Of a DNA stretch of 64,000 nucleotides, positions 25,244-32,605 are shown in pieces. The notes under the pieces are model-generated. The model had not been told where the DNA came from and searched no databases. It saw only the letters and a program-made list of their open reading frames with translations. Made by a program: the position numbers and the translations under genes. The stretch's first letter is position 1; each line of letters opens with the position of its first letter. The DNA comes from Streptomyces sp. NBRC 109706 (GTDB taxonomy: Bacteria > Actinomycetota > Actinomycetes > Streptomycetales > Streptomycetaceae): positions 248,001-312,000 of the forward strand of contig NZ_BBOM01000011.1 of the NCBI RefSeq assembly GCF_000974485.1. Reading direction: 5' to 3'.

Positions 25244-25380
25244 CGGGTCTTCTCCAGCGGCGAGGTGCTGGCGGCGACCTGCGCGGCGTGCGCCCGCAGG
25301 TCCGCCTCGGCCTGCCGCCGCTGCTCCTCCGCGCGCTTCGCGGCCTCAGCCGCCGCCTCCGCCGGCGTCTGCTCGCTCAC
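25240..25380 (-). CDS. short coiled-coil protein
   Basis: The 46-residue frame starts at GTG 25380 (GTGA overlap) and reads VSEQTPAEAAAEAAKRAEEQ then a basic helix to EKTR. It is entirely Ala/Glu/Arg-rich helix. The longer frame upstream is a shadow. Its tight overlaps on both sides support translation. Confidence 0.5.
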   Translation of the reverse strand: MSEQTPAEAAAEAAKRAEEQRRQAEADLRAHAAQVAASTSPLEKTR

Positions 25381-25814
25381 CGCGCACCCCCCTGGGGGCC
25401 GTGCTCGCGGGCGAACTGGGCGGCGGTGGTCAGCAGCTCGGACACCTCGGCCCAGGTGCGGCCCGTCCGGCGCTCCCACGCGTCCAGGTCCACACCCCAG
25501 GTGGCCACCGTCGAGCGGGCCGCCAGCACGATCTCCAGCAGCCGCTCGGCCGCCGACCACAGCGCCAGGTCGCCGCTGGAGACGTCCATCAGCGCGCCGA
25601 CGATCCCCTCGAACGGCACCGGCTCCCAGCCGACCCGCACCAGATGCTCGCGCGCGCCAGCCAGCAGATCAGCCAACTCCCGGCCCGACAGGATGCCGCC
25701 GTCCATGCCCGTCCACAGCCGGGACGCGTCCGCCTCCTCAGCCGCACGCCGCCGCCACCCAGCCGGCGACGACACCGCCGGCCGCACCGCCGTGTACAGG
25801 CTCGGGTCGTTCAT
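25377..25814 (-). CDS. hypothetical helical protein
   Basis: The 145-residue protein MNDPSLYTAVRPAVSSPAGW is helical with LADLLAGAREHLVRVGWEPV and a C-terminal RTWAEVSELLTTAAQFAREH. The layout vaguely recalls the DUF6197-like protein at 17619-18137. ATG 25814 overlaps the upstream stop. No function assigned. Confidence 0.55.
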   Translation of the reverse strand: MNDPSLYTAVRPAVSSPAGWRRRAAEEADASRLWTGMDGGILSGRELADLLAGAREHLVRVGWEPVPFEGIVGALMDVSSGDLALWSAAERLLEIVLAARSTVATWGVDLDAWERRTGRTWAEVSELLTTAAQFAREHGPQGGAR

Positions 25815-26131
25815 CACGCACCCCCCGGCCTGGGCAGGGCGCGGCACGACTCGGCGTGCGACTGCGCCCACTCACGGGCCTCCGGAGTCGAGCACCGCCC
25901 GCCCTCGTCGAAGTCCGGCTGCAGCCCCGTCCCGAACTCGTCGTGGTACGCAGACCAGCCCCAGTCGACCACGTGTACCGTCGAACAGCCGCTGCACGAC
26001 GCAGCGGTCTCCGTCGGCTCCGGCTTGCTGTATTGGCCGGACCGTTCAGCCACATCCACAAATCCGCCGCCGACGGTCGCGTAGCGGGCGATGACGCCCG
26101 CCGGCCAGTCGGCCGTCCGCTGCCCGCTCAC
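25814..26131 (-). CDS. hypothetical protein with two Cys pairs
   Basis: The 105-residue protein starts at GTG 26131 (GTGA overlap) and contains ETAASCSGCSTVHVVDWGW, EGGRCSTPEAREWAQSHAES and CRALPRPGGA. The Cys pairs could form a zinc site. It shares its C-terminal SHAxSCRAL with the protein at 24726-24977. Confidence 0.6.
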   Translation of the reverse strand: MSGQRTADWPAGVIARYATVGGGFVDVAERSGQYSKPEPTETAASCSGCSTVHVVDWGWSAYHDEFGTGLQPDFDEGGRCSTPEAREWAQSHAESCRALPRPGGA

Positions 26132-26403
26132 GCCGCCACCTCGTACTGGTCGCCCTCGACGGCCGCGACCAGCTCGGCCACCAACGGCTCCTCGGTCGGG
26201 TGCGCGTTGTCGTACCGCTGCGCATGCGCCAACAGCTCGATCTCCCGCGCCAGGTCACCCTGGACCCGCAGGTACTCGGTGAGCAGCTCGGCCCGGTAGG
26301 CGCCGTCGGCATCCGCCACCGTGGTGCGGGACCGGGCCGCGCGGGCCAGCTCACTGCTGCCGGCGGCGTCGCCGTCGAACAGCGCGCTTCCACTACGCTT
26401 CAC
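26128..26403 (-). CDS. hypothetical small protein
   Basis: The 91-residue protein starts at GTG 26403 (VKRSGSALFDGDAAGSSELA) behind an AGAGAGA ribosome site; a GTG 24 bases upstream is less likely. The rest is helical and acidic (YLRVQGDLAREIELLAHAQR). First of the run of small genes after the excisionase. Confidence 0.55.
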   Translation of the reverse strand: MKRSGSALFDGDAAGSSELARAARSRTTVADADGAYRAELLTEYLRVQGDLAREIELLAHAQRYDNAHPTEEPLVAELVAAVEGDQYEVAA

Positions 26404-26457
26404 GTTGATCTCTCTTTCTCTCGACACGAGTTGGGTTGAGAACGGGGTTGATCACCA

Positions 26458-26489
26458 GGCCCCCGGGGAGTAGCCGCTCCCCGAGGGCC
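26458..26489 (-). terminator. strong GC hairpin after excisionase gene
   Basis: GGCCCCCGGGGAG pairs with CTCCCCGAGGGCC over a six-base loop, 13 positions with one mismatch. It lies between the excisionase stop and the next gene and could cut read-through into the small-gene block. Confidence 0.65.
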
Positions 26490-26497
26490 GCTCCACT

Positions 26498-26719
26498 TCA
26501 AGCCGCCAACACCGGGACGGCGTCAGGGACGGGGGCGGGGGCGGCGAACTCGGTCAGCGCCTCCTCGGGCACTCGGATCGCCCCTCCACCGCGTCGGGCC
26601 GCTCCGGCCACCACGGGCCGGCCGTAGCGCACGGCCGGGAGGTGGCCGTCGTTGATCCACCGGTAAACGGTGGCGGGGTGGACTCTCAGACGGTCGGCGA
26701 CCTCCTTCACACGCAGCAT
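26498..26719 (-). CDS. xis: excisionase-like HTH protein
   Basis: The 73-residue protein reads MLRVKEVADRLRVHPATVYR then WINDGHLPAVRYGRP, the helix-turn-helix/wing of excisionase-type MerR proteins. It would bend DNA at attachment sites or regulate transcription. It opens the leftward transcription unit, behind GGAG and a promoter at 26756-26785. No integrase is in the window, so it may lie to the left. Confidence 0.82.
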   Translation of the reverse strand: MLRVKEVADRLRVHPATVYRWINDGHLPAVRYGRPVVAGAARRGGGAIRVPEEALTEFAAPAPVPDAVPVLAA

Positions 26720-26755
26720 CAGGACTCCTAATCGCAGTTGTCGCGTTCGTGGAGA

Positions 26756-26785
26756 ACCATAAGCGCATGACTATCCAGGTATCAA
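26756..26785 (-). promoter_or_regulatory. predicted promoter of the leftward operon
   Basis: The minus strand reads TTGATA, 18 bases, TATGGT, then the excisionase start about 37 bases later. It faces the UTRA gene, so the 170-base gap 26720-26889 is a divergent control region where the GntR proteins could bind. Confidence 0.6.
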
Positions 26786-26889
26786 GCGTGTCGGGTCACG
26801 CGAGTCCACGGCGTGGCCGGTTTCTTGGCGCATCAAGGTCTTAAGGTTGAGGTCAGACCGCGGACCGCCGGAGATGAGCAGGAGGCACA

Positions 26890-27414
26890 ATGGCCGAGAA
26901 GTGGACCACGTCGTCGGCGGCATACCTGCGTCCCCGCACGCACGGAGAGAGCGACACCTGGACCAGCGCAGCACCCGGACGAAGCGGCCAGCAACTGCTG
27001 GCCGTTGACGACGTCGCCCCGCCGCTGGAGGTCGCCAAGCTGTTGGACCTGGCCGCTGGGGACAGCTCGGTAGTGCGGCGGCGGCTGATCCTCCTCGACG
27101 GGGAACCGATCGAAATCGCCAGCTCGTACTACCCATCACGGATCGCCGCCGGCACAGCGCTGGCCAGCTCGAAGAAGATCCGTGGCGGGGCGCCGACCGC
27201 TCTCGCCGACCTCGGCTACCCGGGCACCCGAGCCGTCGAGTACATCGAGCAGCGGATCGCCAGCGACGAGGAGGGCGCGCTCCTCTGCCTCGCCGCCGGG
27301 GCTTCCGTGCTCACGCTCACCCGCACGACCTACTCCGATCACACACCTGTTGAGGCATCGCTCATGGTCATGAAGGCCCCGCGACGCCTCCGCTATGAAC
27401 TGGAGGTTCAGTGA
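26890..27414 (+). CDS. UTRA-domain protein without HTH
   Basis: The 174-residue protein covers a UTRA effector domain only: VVRRRLILLDGEPIEIASSY, KIRGGAPTALADLGYPGTR and VLTLTRTTYSDHTPVEASLM, patterns of HutC-type ligand domains. There is no winged helix. It overlaps the next gene (GTGA), which has both HTH and UTRA. It may form heterodimers with, or sense for, the downstream regulator. Confidence 0.78.
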   Translation: MAEKWTTSSAAYLRPRTHGESDTWTSAAPGRSGQQLLAVDDVAPPLEVAKLLDLAAGDSSVVRRRLILLDGEPIEIASSYYPSRIAAGTALASSKKIRGGAPTALADLGYPGTRAVEYIEQRIASDEEGALLCLAAGASVLTLTRTTYSDHTPVEASLMVMKAPRRLRYELEVQ

Positions 27415-28181
27415 CCACGCCTGAGGAGCGAGCGGACCCGCGTCCGATCGCGGACACCATCGCTCATGAGATCCGTCGGCTGATCATGCTCGGGGAGTGG
27501 GAGCCCAGCCGGCGACTCCCCACCACGGAGCAGCTGTGCCGGCAGTTCAGCACCTCCAATGTGACCGTCCAGAGGGCCCTGAAGAAGCTCAAGTCGGAAG
27601 GGCTCCTCGTCGGCCACTCCGGGCAGGGCGTCTTCGTCCGCGACAGGGCGCCGATGGAGATCGCCCCCGCCTCCCTGATGACCCCGGCCGCCCCCGGGCG
27701 GCCGTACTCGTGGATCAGCGAGGCCGAGAAGCGGTCCCAGAAGGGCAGCAACCGCATCTTGGAGGTCGCGGAGGTCGCGCCCCCGCGGCGAGTCCGCGAA
27801 GTGTTCGACCTGGAGGAGGGCGGCCGGGCGCAGCTGAGGAAACGCGTCGGACTGTTGGACAACTCGCCCGCTGAGGTCGTGTGGTCGTACTACCCGCTGG
27901 AGTTGGCGCACGGCACCCGCCTTGCCGACCGGCGCAAGATCCCCGGCGGGTCCCCGGCGCTACTGGAGCAGATGGGGTACCCCACGCGCGGCCAGGACGA
28001 CATCTGGGGAACGCGCTTCGCTACGACGGAGGAGTACCTGCTCCTCGAACTCCCCGGGGAAATCCCGGTCCTGGATCTCTTCCGTGTCGTCTTCAGCGAC
28101 AACCGGCGTCCGATCGAGGTCACCCTCTTGGTGAAGCCGGGGCACATCTACAAGGCGAGCTATAGCATCACGGCGAACTGA
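27411..28181 (+). CDS. GntR-family regulator with UTRA domain (KorSA-like)
   Basis: The 256-residue protein has an N-terminal GntR winged helix (IADTIAHEIRRLIMLGEWEP, LCRQFSTSNVTVQRALKKLK) and a C-terminal UTRA domain from about residue 85. In AICEs such as pSAM2 a GntR regulator (KorSA) represses the activator of replication and transfer. Start is GTG 27411, coupled to the UTRA-only gene. A hairpin terminator follows at 28196. Confidence 0.85.
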   Translation: MTTPEERADPRPIADTIAHEIRRLIMLGEWEPSRRLPTTEQLCRQFSTSNVTVQRALKKLKSEGLLVGHSGQGVFVRDRAPMEIAPASLMTPAAPGRPYSWISEAEKRSQKGSNRILEVAEVAPPRRVREVFDLEEGGRAQLRKRVGLLDNSPAEVVWSYYPLELAHGTRLADRRKIPGGSPALLEQMGYPTRGQDDIWGTRFATTEEYLLLELPGEIPVLDLFRVVFSDNRRPIEVTLLVKPGHIYKASYSITAN

Positions 28182-28195
28182 CCAGCACCTCTACC

Positions 28196-28221
28196 AGCCC
28201 TCCGCCCATGGACGGAGGGCT
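28196..28221 (+). terminator. hairpin after the GntR gene
   Basis: AGCCCTCCG pairs with CGGAGGGCT across an eight-base loop, 15 bases after the stop codon. Confidence 0.68.
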
Positions 28222-28248
28222 GAGTTGTGCCTGGATTCACGCAACCGC

Positions 28249-28278
28249 TTGATATGGATGCGATTAAGCGGCTACCGT
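28249..28278 (+). promoter_or_regulatory. predicted promoter of the GIY-YIG/GntR gene
   Basis: TTGATA, 18 bases, TACCGT lies about 60 bases upstream of ATG 28336. The -35 box and spacer equal those of the excisionase promoter on the other side of the regulators, suggesting shared control. Confidence 0.5.
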
Positions 28279-28335
28279 CTTGGCGTCACCCGCTCCACAC
28301 GGAGCGTGGCGCAGCTTCCTGCGCGAAAGGACGCC

Positions 28336-28842
28336 ATGCCGAGATCCTCCGAGCGCACCGCGCTCTACCGCTTCTACGACGAGCGCGACCGACTACTCTA
28401 CGTCGGCATCAGCAAGGACCCAGATCAGCGCTGGAGGGAGCACCAACAGCTCAGCCCGTGGAGCCGGCAGATCTCCCGCCGGGAAGTCGAGTGGCTCACC
28501 TCGCGCCGGACGGCCGAGGTCGCCGAGGTCGCCGCCATCAAGTCCGAACGGCCGGCTCACAACAACCGCGACAACTTCGAGACGGCCCAGCTGGGCAACG
28601 ACTGGCCCAGCCTCGCGGGAATCAAGCGCGGGAAGGCCGACGCCCTCGCCGAGCTGATCCGACAGGAGATCCGTTCCGCGCGATGGAGGCCCGGCCAGAA
28701 GACGCCCAGCCGCGAGGTGATGGCGGCGGCGGTCGGCGTCAGCTTGAGCACGGCCGAGACCGCCACCGACCGCCTGCTCCGCGAAGGAGTGCTCGTCCAT
28801 AGAGGTGGCCTCGGCCTCTTCGTCTCACGACGCGCCCCGTAG
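28336..28842 (+). CDS. GIY-YIG nuclease domain fused to a GntR-type winged helix
   Basis: The 168-residue protein has an N-terminal GIY-YIG-like domain: ALYRFYDERDRLLYVGISKD (ALY for GIY, YVG for YIG), a catalytic-type Arg in DQRWREH, a Glu-containing helix AEVAEVAAIKSERPAHNNRD. Residues 100-168 read ADALAELIRQEIRSARWRPG and GVSLSTAETATDRLLREGVL, a GntR winged helix. ATG 28336 follows AAAGGA. The HTH could target the nuclease to a site, or the GIY-YIG part may be a sensor. Stand-alone combination is unusual. Confidence 0.75.
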   Translation: MPRSSERTALYRFYDERDRLLYVGISKDPDQRWREHQQLSPWSRQISRREVEWLTSRRTAEVAEVAAIKSERPAHNNRDNFETAQLGNDWPSLAGIKRGKADALAELIRQEIRSARWRPGQKTPSREVMAAAVGVSLSTAETATDRLLREGVLVHRGGLGLFVSRRAP

Positions 28843-29352
28843 CCCACGTTGCTCGTCTGCGGTTCGAGTCGGGCGGGTGAGGGGCGGGTTTCGGTCGCCG
28901 CCGGCTGGTGTCGACTTCCGCTACGAGCCGTAGGTCGGTTTCGCCGGTTTCCTACCTTCGGCTCGCCTGACCTGCTGCGACAGGGAAAATAGAAGAATGG
29001 AAAATGTCCCACATTGCGGCATCTTCTGGTTCGCGACCTGCCGGTGCGGATCATGACCTAGCGTCTGAGATGGCCGGGGGATTTCGGTCAACCCTGGGAC
29101 GGCCACCAGGGTGACTTGCCGCCCGCGATCAGGGTGCTCTACCGGTTGACATGCTGGCGAAAGCGCGCGGTGGCTGAGGGGCGGATTCGCGTCGGCCTGT
29201 CCACTCGCTCTAACGTCTCTGAACAGCACGAACGCCCGGGGCAGTTGGGATGCCCCGGGCGCCGCAAGACCGGTGGACGCCAATCCATCGGATGACCGAG
29301 CGGGTGTGTGGCCCGCTGATCGACAAGACCTCAGCAGAGAGGTGTCAAAGTC
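28843..29352. other. 510-base non-coding stretch
   Basis: I find no gene here. The stretch holds a TTGACA at 29146-29151 without a clear -10 box, an inverted repeat ACCCTGG/CCAGGGT at 29091-29112 and a strong hairpin at 29234-29260. It is less GC-rich around 28975-29020. It probably carries the promoter and leader of the 29353 gene. Confidence 0.5.
29234..29260 (+). terminator. hairpin in leader of the 29353 operon
   Basis: GCCCGGGGCA pairs perfectly with TGCCCCGGGC around a seven-base loop, about 90 bases before the ATG. It could be a terminator of upstream transcription or an attenuator. Confidence 0.55.
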
Positions 29353-29688
29353 ATGAGTACAGCGACTCATAGAATTAAGCAACCCACCACCCCCGCCCCC
29401 GTCGCCCCCACCCCCCACTACTCGTGGTGCGCCGACCACGGCGACCGGTTCCCGACGGTGCACGAGTCGGAGGCCGTCGAGCTGGTGATGCCGGCGGGGT
29501 GGCGGGATGGCACGTTCCAGGCCCGGCTGGCGATCGACGATGACTACGCGGACGCGCCGGACGTGATGCTGGTCCTGGACGGGAGCGGCATGTCGGTGCC
29601 GGCCGCCGAGGTGGCCACGTTCGCCGACTCGCTGGAGGCGTTCGCGGAGCAGCTGCGGGTGCTGGCTCGGCGGGCGGTCGCCCAGTGA
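29353..29688 (+). CDS. hypothetical protein, DUF6907-like
   Basis: The 111-residue protein begins with a Pro-rich tail, then HYSWCADHGDRFPTVHESEA, a pattern I associate with DUF6907 proteins of Streptomyces, and ends in a helix FADSLEAFAEQLRVLARRAV. It overlaps the antirepressor gene by four bases. Function unknown. Confidence 0.65.
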   Translation: MSTATHRIKQPTTPAPVAPTPHYSWCADHGDRFPTVHESEAVELVMPAGWRDGTFQARLAIDDDYADAPDVMLVLDGSGMSVPAAEVATFADSLEAFAEQLRVLARRAVAQ

Positions 29689-30458
29689 GCGGTGAGCCCC
29701 AGGTCTTCGCGTTCGAGGGCGCCGAGGTGCGCACCGTGCTGGTCGACGGCGAGCCGTGGTGGGTGGCCGCCGACGTCCTGAAGGTTCTCACCTTGAAGAA
29801 CGTCACCGAGGCCCTGCGCGGCCTGGACGAGGATGAGTTCAGTACTACTGAAGTCGTCGATTCGACGGGGCGGCACCAGCCGAACACCTACGTCGTCAAC
29901 GAGCCGGGGCTGTACTCGTTGATCCTGCGCTCTCGGAAGCCGCAGGCGAAGGCGTTCAAGCGCTGGATCACGCATGAGGTGATTCCGCAGATTCGCCGGA
30001 CGGGGGCCTATGCTCCTGGCCGGCGGGAGGTGACGGCCGCTGCTGGCCCGTTGCCGTATCGGGAGCAGGCGGAGGTGTTGGCGATCCTGCGGCCGGTGTT
30101 GCCGGAGCCCTACGCCGTCGCCACAGGAAAGATCATCATGGCGCGGGTGATGGGCGAGCGGCCGGAGTTGGAGGCGGCGGAGACGCCGTTGTACGCCTCG
30201 ACGTTCCTCGCGGAGAAGGGCCACAAGCCGAAGACGGTCACGAAGTTCCAGTCGCCGTTCGGTCGGCGAGCGTCGGACCGCTACCTGAAGGTGCACGGCC
30301 GCCGGCCGGAGAAGATTCCGGGCCCGGCGGGGTCGCGGATCGACAAGGTGGCGGTGTACTCCGAGGATGACCGGCCGCTGCTGGAGCAGGTGTACAGCGA
30401 GATGGTCGAGGTGGTCCGCGCGTTCGAGGATGGCGCGCAGACCGCCATCGGCGCCTGA
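29685..30458 (+). CDS. Bro-N domain phage antirepressor
   Basis: The 257-residue protein has an N-terminal Bro-N domain: FEGAEVRTVLVDGEPWWVAA, DVLKVLTLKNVTEALRGLDE and YVVNEPGLYSLILRSRKPQA, ending FKRWITHEVIPQIRRTG. The C-terminal half (from about 115) is a distinct alpha/beta region. Such proteins inactivate phage repressors or bind DNA. The start is GTG 29685. A bidirectional terminator follows. Confidence 0.88.
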   Translation: MSGEPQVFAFEGAEVRTVLVDGEPWWVAADVLKVLTLKNVTEALRGLDEDEFSTTEVVDSTGRHQPNTYVVNEPGLYSLILRSRKPQAKAFKRWITHEVIPQIRRTGAYAPGRREVTAAAGPLPYREQAEVLAILRPVLPEPYAVATGKIIMARVMGERPELEAAETPLYASTFLAEKGHKPKTVTKFQSPFGRRASDRYLKVHGRRPEKIPGPAGSRIDKVAVYSEDDRPLLEQVYSEMVEVVRAFEDGAQTAIGA

Positions 30459-30467
30459 CCGAAGGCG

Positions 30468-30508
30468 ACCTCCGCCCCGGGCCAACTGCCATGGTCCGGG
30501 GCGGAGGT
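30468..30508. terminator. bidirectional terminator between convergent genes
   Basis: ACCTCCGCCCCGG pairs perfectly with CCGGGGCGGAGGT over a 15-base loop, between the antirepressor (plus) and the minus-strand gene ending at 30512. Confidence 0.75.
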
Positions 30509-30511
30509 GTG

Positions 30512-30910
30512 TCAACGTGCCTGGTCGTTCGGATGAGCGTCGATCACGATCTCCTGGGGGTGATCACCCTCCAAGGCGCTGGTGATCGAGTCCTTGACAT
30601 GGGTCGCGATCCCGTTGATCGCCTTAACGTAGTCGACTGGGGCGGCGTCGAAGGTCATCCGGCTGAGGATCGCGGCGAGCGTCCTCCCGGAGACCGGGAC
30701 GCGAACCCGGCCATCCTCCCCTGCTGAGATTGCCTCCTCGGTGGGAGCGCTGAAGTGCTCCTCCTTCTCGGAACACCGCTCAACGATGAATTGCCAGGTG
30801 TCTGGATGGCAGACGAGTACCACCTCCGAGCTACTGGCGGCTTTCGCCAGCAAGTCGACCTTCCGTCGCTGGTAGTCGCTGACCGGACGCTCACGCTTGA
30901 ACGGCCACAT
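30512..30910 (-). CDS. hypothetical protein
   Basis: The 132-residue protein starts MWPFKRERPVSDYQRRKVDL (ATG 30910, GAGAGGAG-type site upstream). It looks soluble with SEVVLVCHPDTWQFIVERCS in the middle and a C-terminal acidic EIVIDAHPNDQAR. The start is typical of short cytoplasmic proteins; I recognise no family. Confidence 0.58.
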   Translation of the reverse strand: MWPFKRERPVSDYQRRKVDLLAKAASSSEVVLVCHPDTWQFIVERCSEKEEHFSAPTEEAISAGEDGRVRVPVSGRTLAAILSRMTFDAAPVDYVKAINGIATHVKDSITSALEGDHPQEIVIDAHPNDQAR

Positions 30911-31036
30911 GGTGCCGCGCTCTCCTCTCGTTGGGCCGCTAGTGCGGGCCTGAGGCTGGCGTAGCGGGGGCCGGGGCGGCAACGGGGCGATTTCGAGCGG
31001 GAGTCGAAAGGCTGCACCGCCTACGCGGAAGGGGGA

Positions 31037-31567
31037 TCAACCTCGGGATGACCGACCCTCAAGAGCGCGGCGCATCGACTCGCGAAGTTCAACCATCGCC
31101 GGAGACTCCTGGAATTCTCTGATCGCGGGGGCTGCGAGGTGTGAGGCGAGGGATTGAGCGGCATCTTCCAGGCTCTTCCCCTCGGGCAAGTTGTAGACCC
31201 TGGGGCCGCCGTCCGCCTCCCAGTCGATCCCGGGTGCTGGCGGTTCGTCGCTGCCCGCACGTGCCTGCCTCCACCCCCACTGGGCCGCTTCCTTGACCAG
31301 GTTCTCAACAGCTCCCTTGCGGTAGCTGACGCTGTCCTCGGTGCCAGAATCATCCGGTGCGGGGTTCACGACTGCTTCGATGGCCTCCGTGGTGCTCGCG
31401 GGGGCGGCTACCTCGCTGGAGATTCCATCCACCCCCGCGCGCCAGTTGCGTTTCAGGACGGCCTCCCGAAACTTCTCGCTGCACACCATGCCGACCGTGA
31501 GCACGGTCGCGAGCAGGAGGATGAGCAGGGTCCACTGGGTCTCGACGATGAACTCGGCGACGGTCAC
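31037..31567 (-). CDS. membrane-anchored hypothetical protein
   Basis: The 176-residue protein has an N-terminal membrane helix (LLILLLATVLTVGMVCSE), a short basic stretch, then an acidic soluble region with EDSVSYRKGAVENLVKEAAQ and a helical end. The start is GTG 31567. No family recognised. About 230 bases without a supported gene separate it from the antitoxin gene. Confidence 0.58.
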   Translation of the reverse strand: MTVAEFIVETQWTLLILLLATVLTVGMVCSEKFREAVLKRNWRAGVDGISSEVAAPASTTEAIEAVVNPAPDDSGTEDSVSYRKGAVENLVKEAAQWGWRQARAGSDEPPAPGIDWEADGGPRVYNLPEGKSLEDAAQSLASHLAAPAIREFQESPAMVELRESMRRALEGRSSRG

Positions 31568-31796
31568 GGCGGGCAGTCTTCCAGGTGGGGAACTGCGGTG
31601 CGAACTGTCGTGAGGCGGGCTGGCCGGGGCGCGGGAGTCGCCACCGCCCGATGTCTCGATACTGCCCCTTCGTGTTCAGTTGCTGGCCCTGAGTGGTCTA
31701 CGGTGCTCTTCCTGTCGCCGTTCCGAGGAGCCCGCCGTGTCCGCACCCGTGGCCCGCGTCGTCCCGATCTGGGCGCATCGCCGCTACCGTGGCTCC

Positions 31797-32072
31797 ATGC
31801 ACCCGACGCTGAAGACCCACGTTGACGGGCAGCTGGTGGAGCTGCCGGGCACGATCGCCGCCGTGCGCAAGTCCCTGCCGGCGGCCGAGCGCGACGAGTT
31901 CACCGCCGAGGTGGAGACGACGCCGGCCGACCAGTTGGTGGGCGTGCTGGCCCGCTGGGCGCTGCGCGGTACTGCGGCCGGCGAGGAGGACGAGGCCGTG
32001 TTCCGCCGGTTGGAGCGCGGTGACCACTCCGGGGCCGTGCCGGCGGACGACGAGGCGGCCGGCGCCGCGTGA
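31797..32072 (+). CDS. putative antitoxin
   Basis: The 91-residue protein starts MHPTLKTHVDGQLVELPGTI and has a helical middle (ADQLVGVLARWALRG) and acidic C-terminus. Its stop overlaps the next gene's start (GTGA), and the next gene is a RelE/ParE-type toxin, the standard antitoxin-toxin order. Assigned from that pairing. Confidence 0.6.
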   Translation: MHPTLKTHVDGQLVELPGTIAAVRKSLPAAERDEFTAEVETTPADQLVGVLARWALRGTAAGEEDEAVFRRLERGDHSGAVPADDEAAGAA

Positions 32073-32311
32073 CCTACCGCATCGAGTACGCCCCCGCGGC
32101 AGCGGCGTCACGGAAGGCCATGGCCCCCGACCTGCGGGCCAGATTCGACGGCGCGATGCGCACCCTCGCGGCCGACCCTTATGGCGGCGGCTCCGCGCCG
32201 ATCCGGGGTGAGCGGGACCGTCGGGACGTGACGGTCGCCGGGGTCGCGGTGCGGTACTACGTCAGCCGCAGCGTGCTGACGGTCACCGTGGTCAGGATCG
32301 TCTTCTACTGA
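32069..32311 (+). CDS. RelE/ParE-family toxin
   Basis: The 80-residue protein has the ParE/RelE fold pattern: MTYRIEYAPAAAASRKAMAP, a helix, LAADPYGGGSAPIRGERDRR and a final pair of strands VRYYVSRSVLTVTVVRIVFY. Such toxins cleave ribosomal mRNA or poison gyrase; which one cannot be told. It stabilises the mobile element. GTG start coupled to the antitoxin. Confidence 0.78.
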   Translation: MTYRIEYAPAAAASRKAMAPDLRARFDGAMRTLAADPYGGGSAPIRGERDRRDVTVAGVAVRYYVSRSVLTVTVVRIVFY

Positions 32312-32315
32312 CTCC

Positions 32316-32353
32316 CCAGGGAGTTCTCAGGGAGCCAGGGAGTTCTCAGGGAG
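32316..32353. repeat. two tandem 19-bp direct repeats
   Basis: CCAGGGAGTTCTCAGGGAG occurs twice head to tail, five bases after the toxin stop. It precedes a short AT-richer stretch with GATAGCTGGATAGCTG near 32391-32406. It could be an operator, or arm sites flanking an attachment core; the latter is a guess. Confidence 0.75.
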
Positions 32354-32416
32354 TGGAATGGCGAGCAATATGTAGGACCAGAGAGAACCAGATAGCTGGA
32401 TAGCTGCTGGTCAAGG

Positions 32417-32605
32417 GTGTGCAGCGGGAATCGTGGCTGGTGGTCGATCCCGAGCCGCCAGTTCGAGAACATCTGGCTGCGGACGCAGCGCTACGACGAG
32501 AACGGCCAGGTCAGGGGCGGCACGGGGGGCGTCTGCTACCTGTACTTCCCGGCCAACCCGGCACCGGCCCAACGCAGGGCGCTGCGGCGTCTGGGGCTCT
32601 GCTGA
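32417..32605 (+). CDS. short ORF or 3' gene remnant
   Basis: A 62-codon frame from GTG 32417 reads GWWSIPSRQFENIWLRTQRY, then GGVCYLYFPANPAPAQRRAL and ends RRLGLC. The aromatic, well-ordered sequence looks coding. It lacks a convincing start signal and may be the tail end of a gene cut by element insertion. No family recognised. Confidence 0.35.
   Translation: MCSGNRGWWSIPSRQFENIWLRTQRYDENGQVRGGTGGVCYLYFPANPAPAQRRALRRLGLC

Noticed and set aside
28862..28875. GGTTCGAGTC, like a tRNA T-loop
   Set aside because: Flanking bases do not form a T-stem and no cloverleaf can be drawn, so it is not a tRNA.
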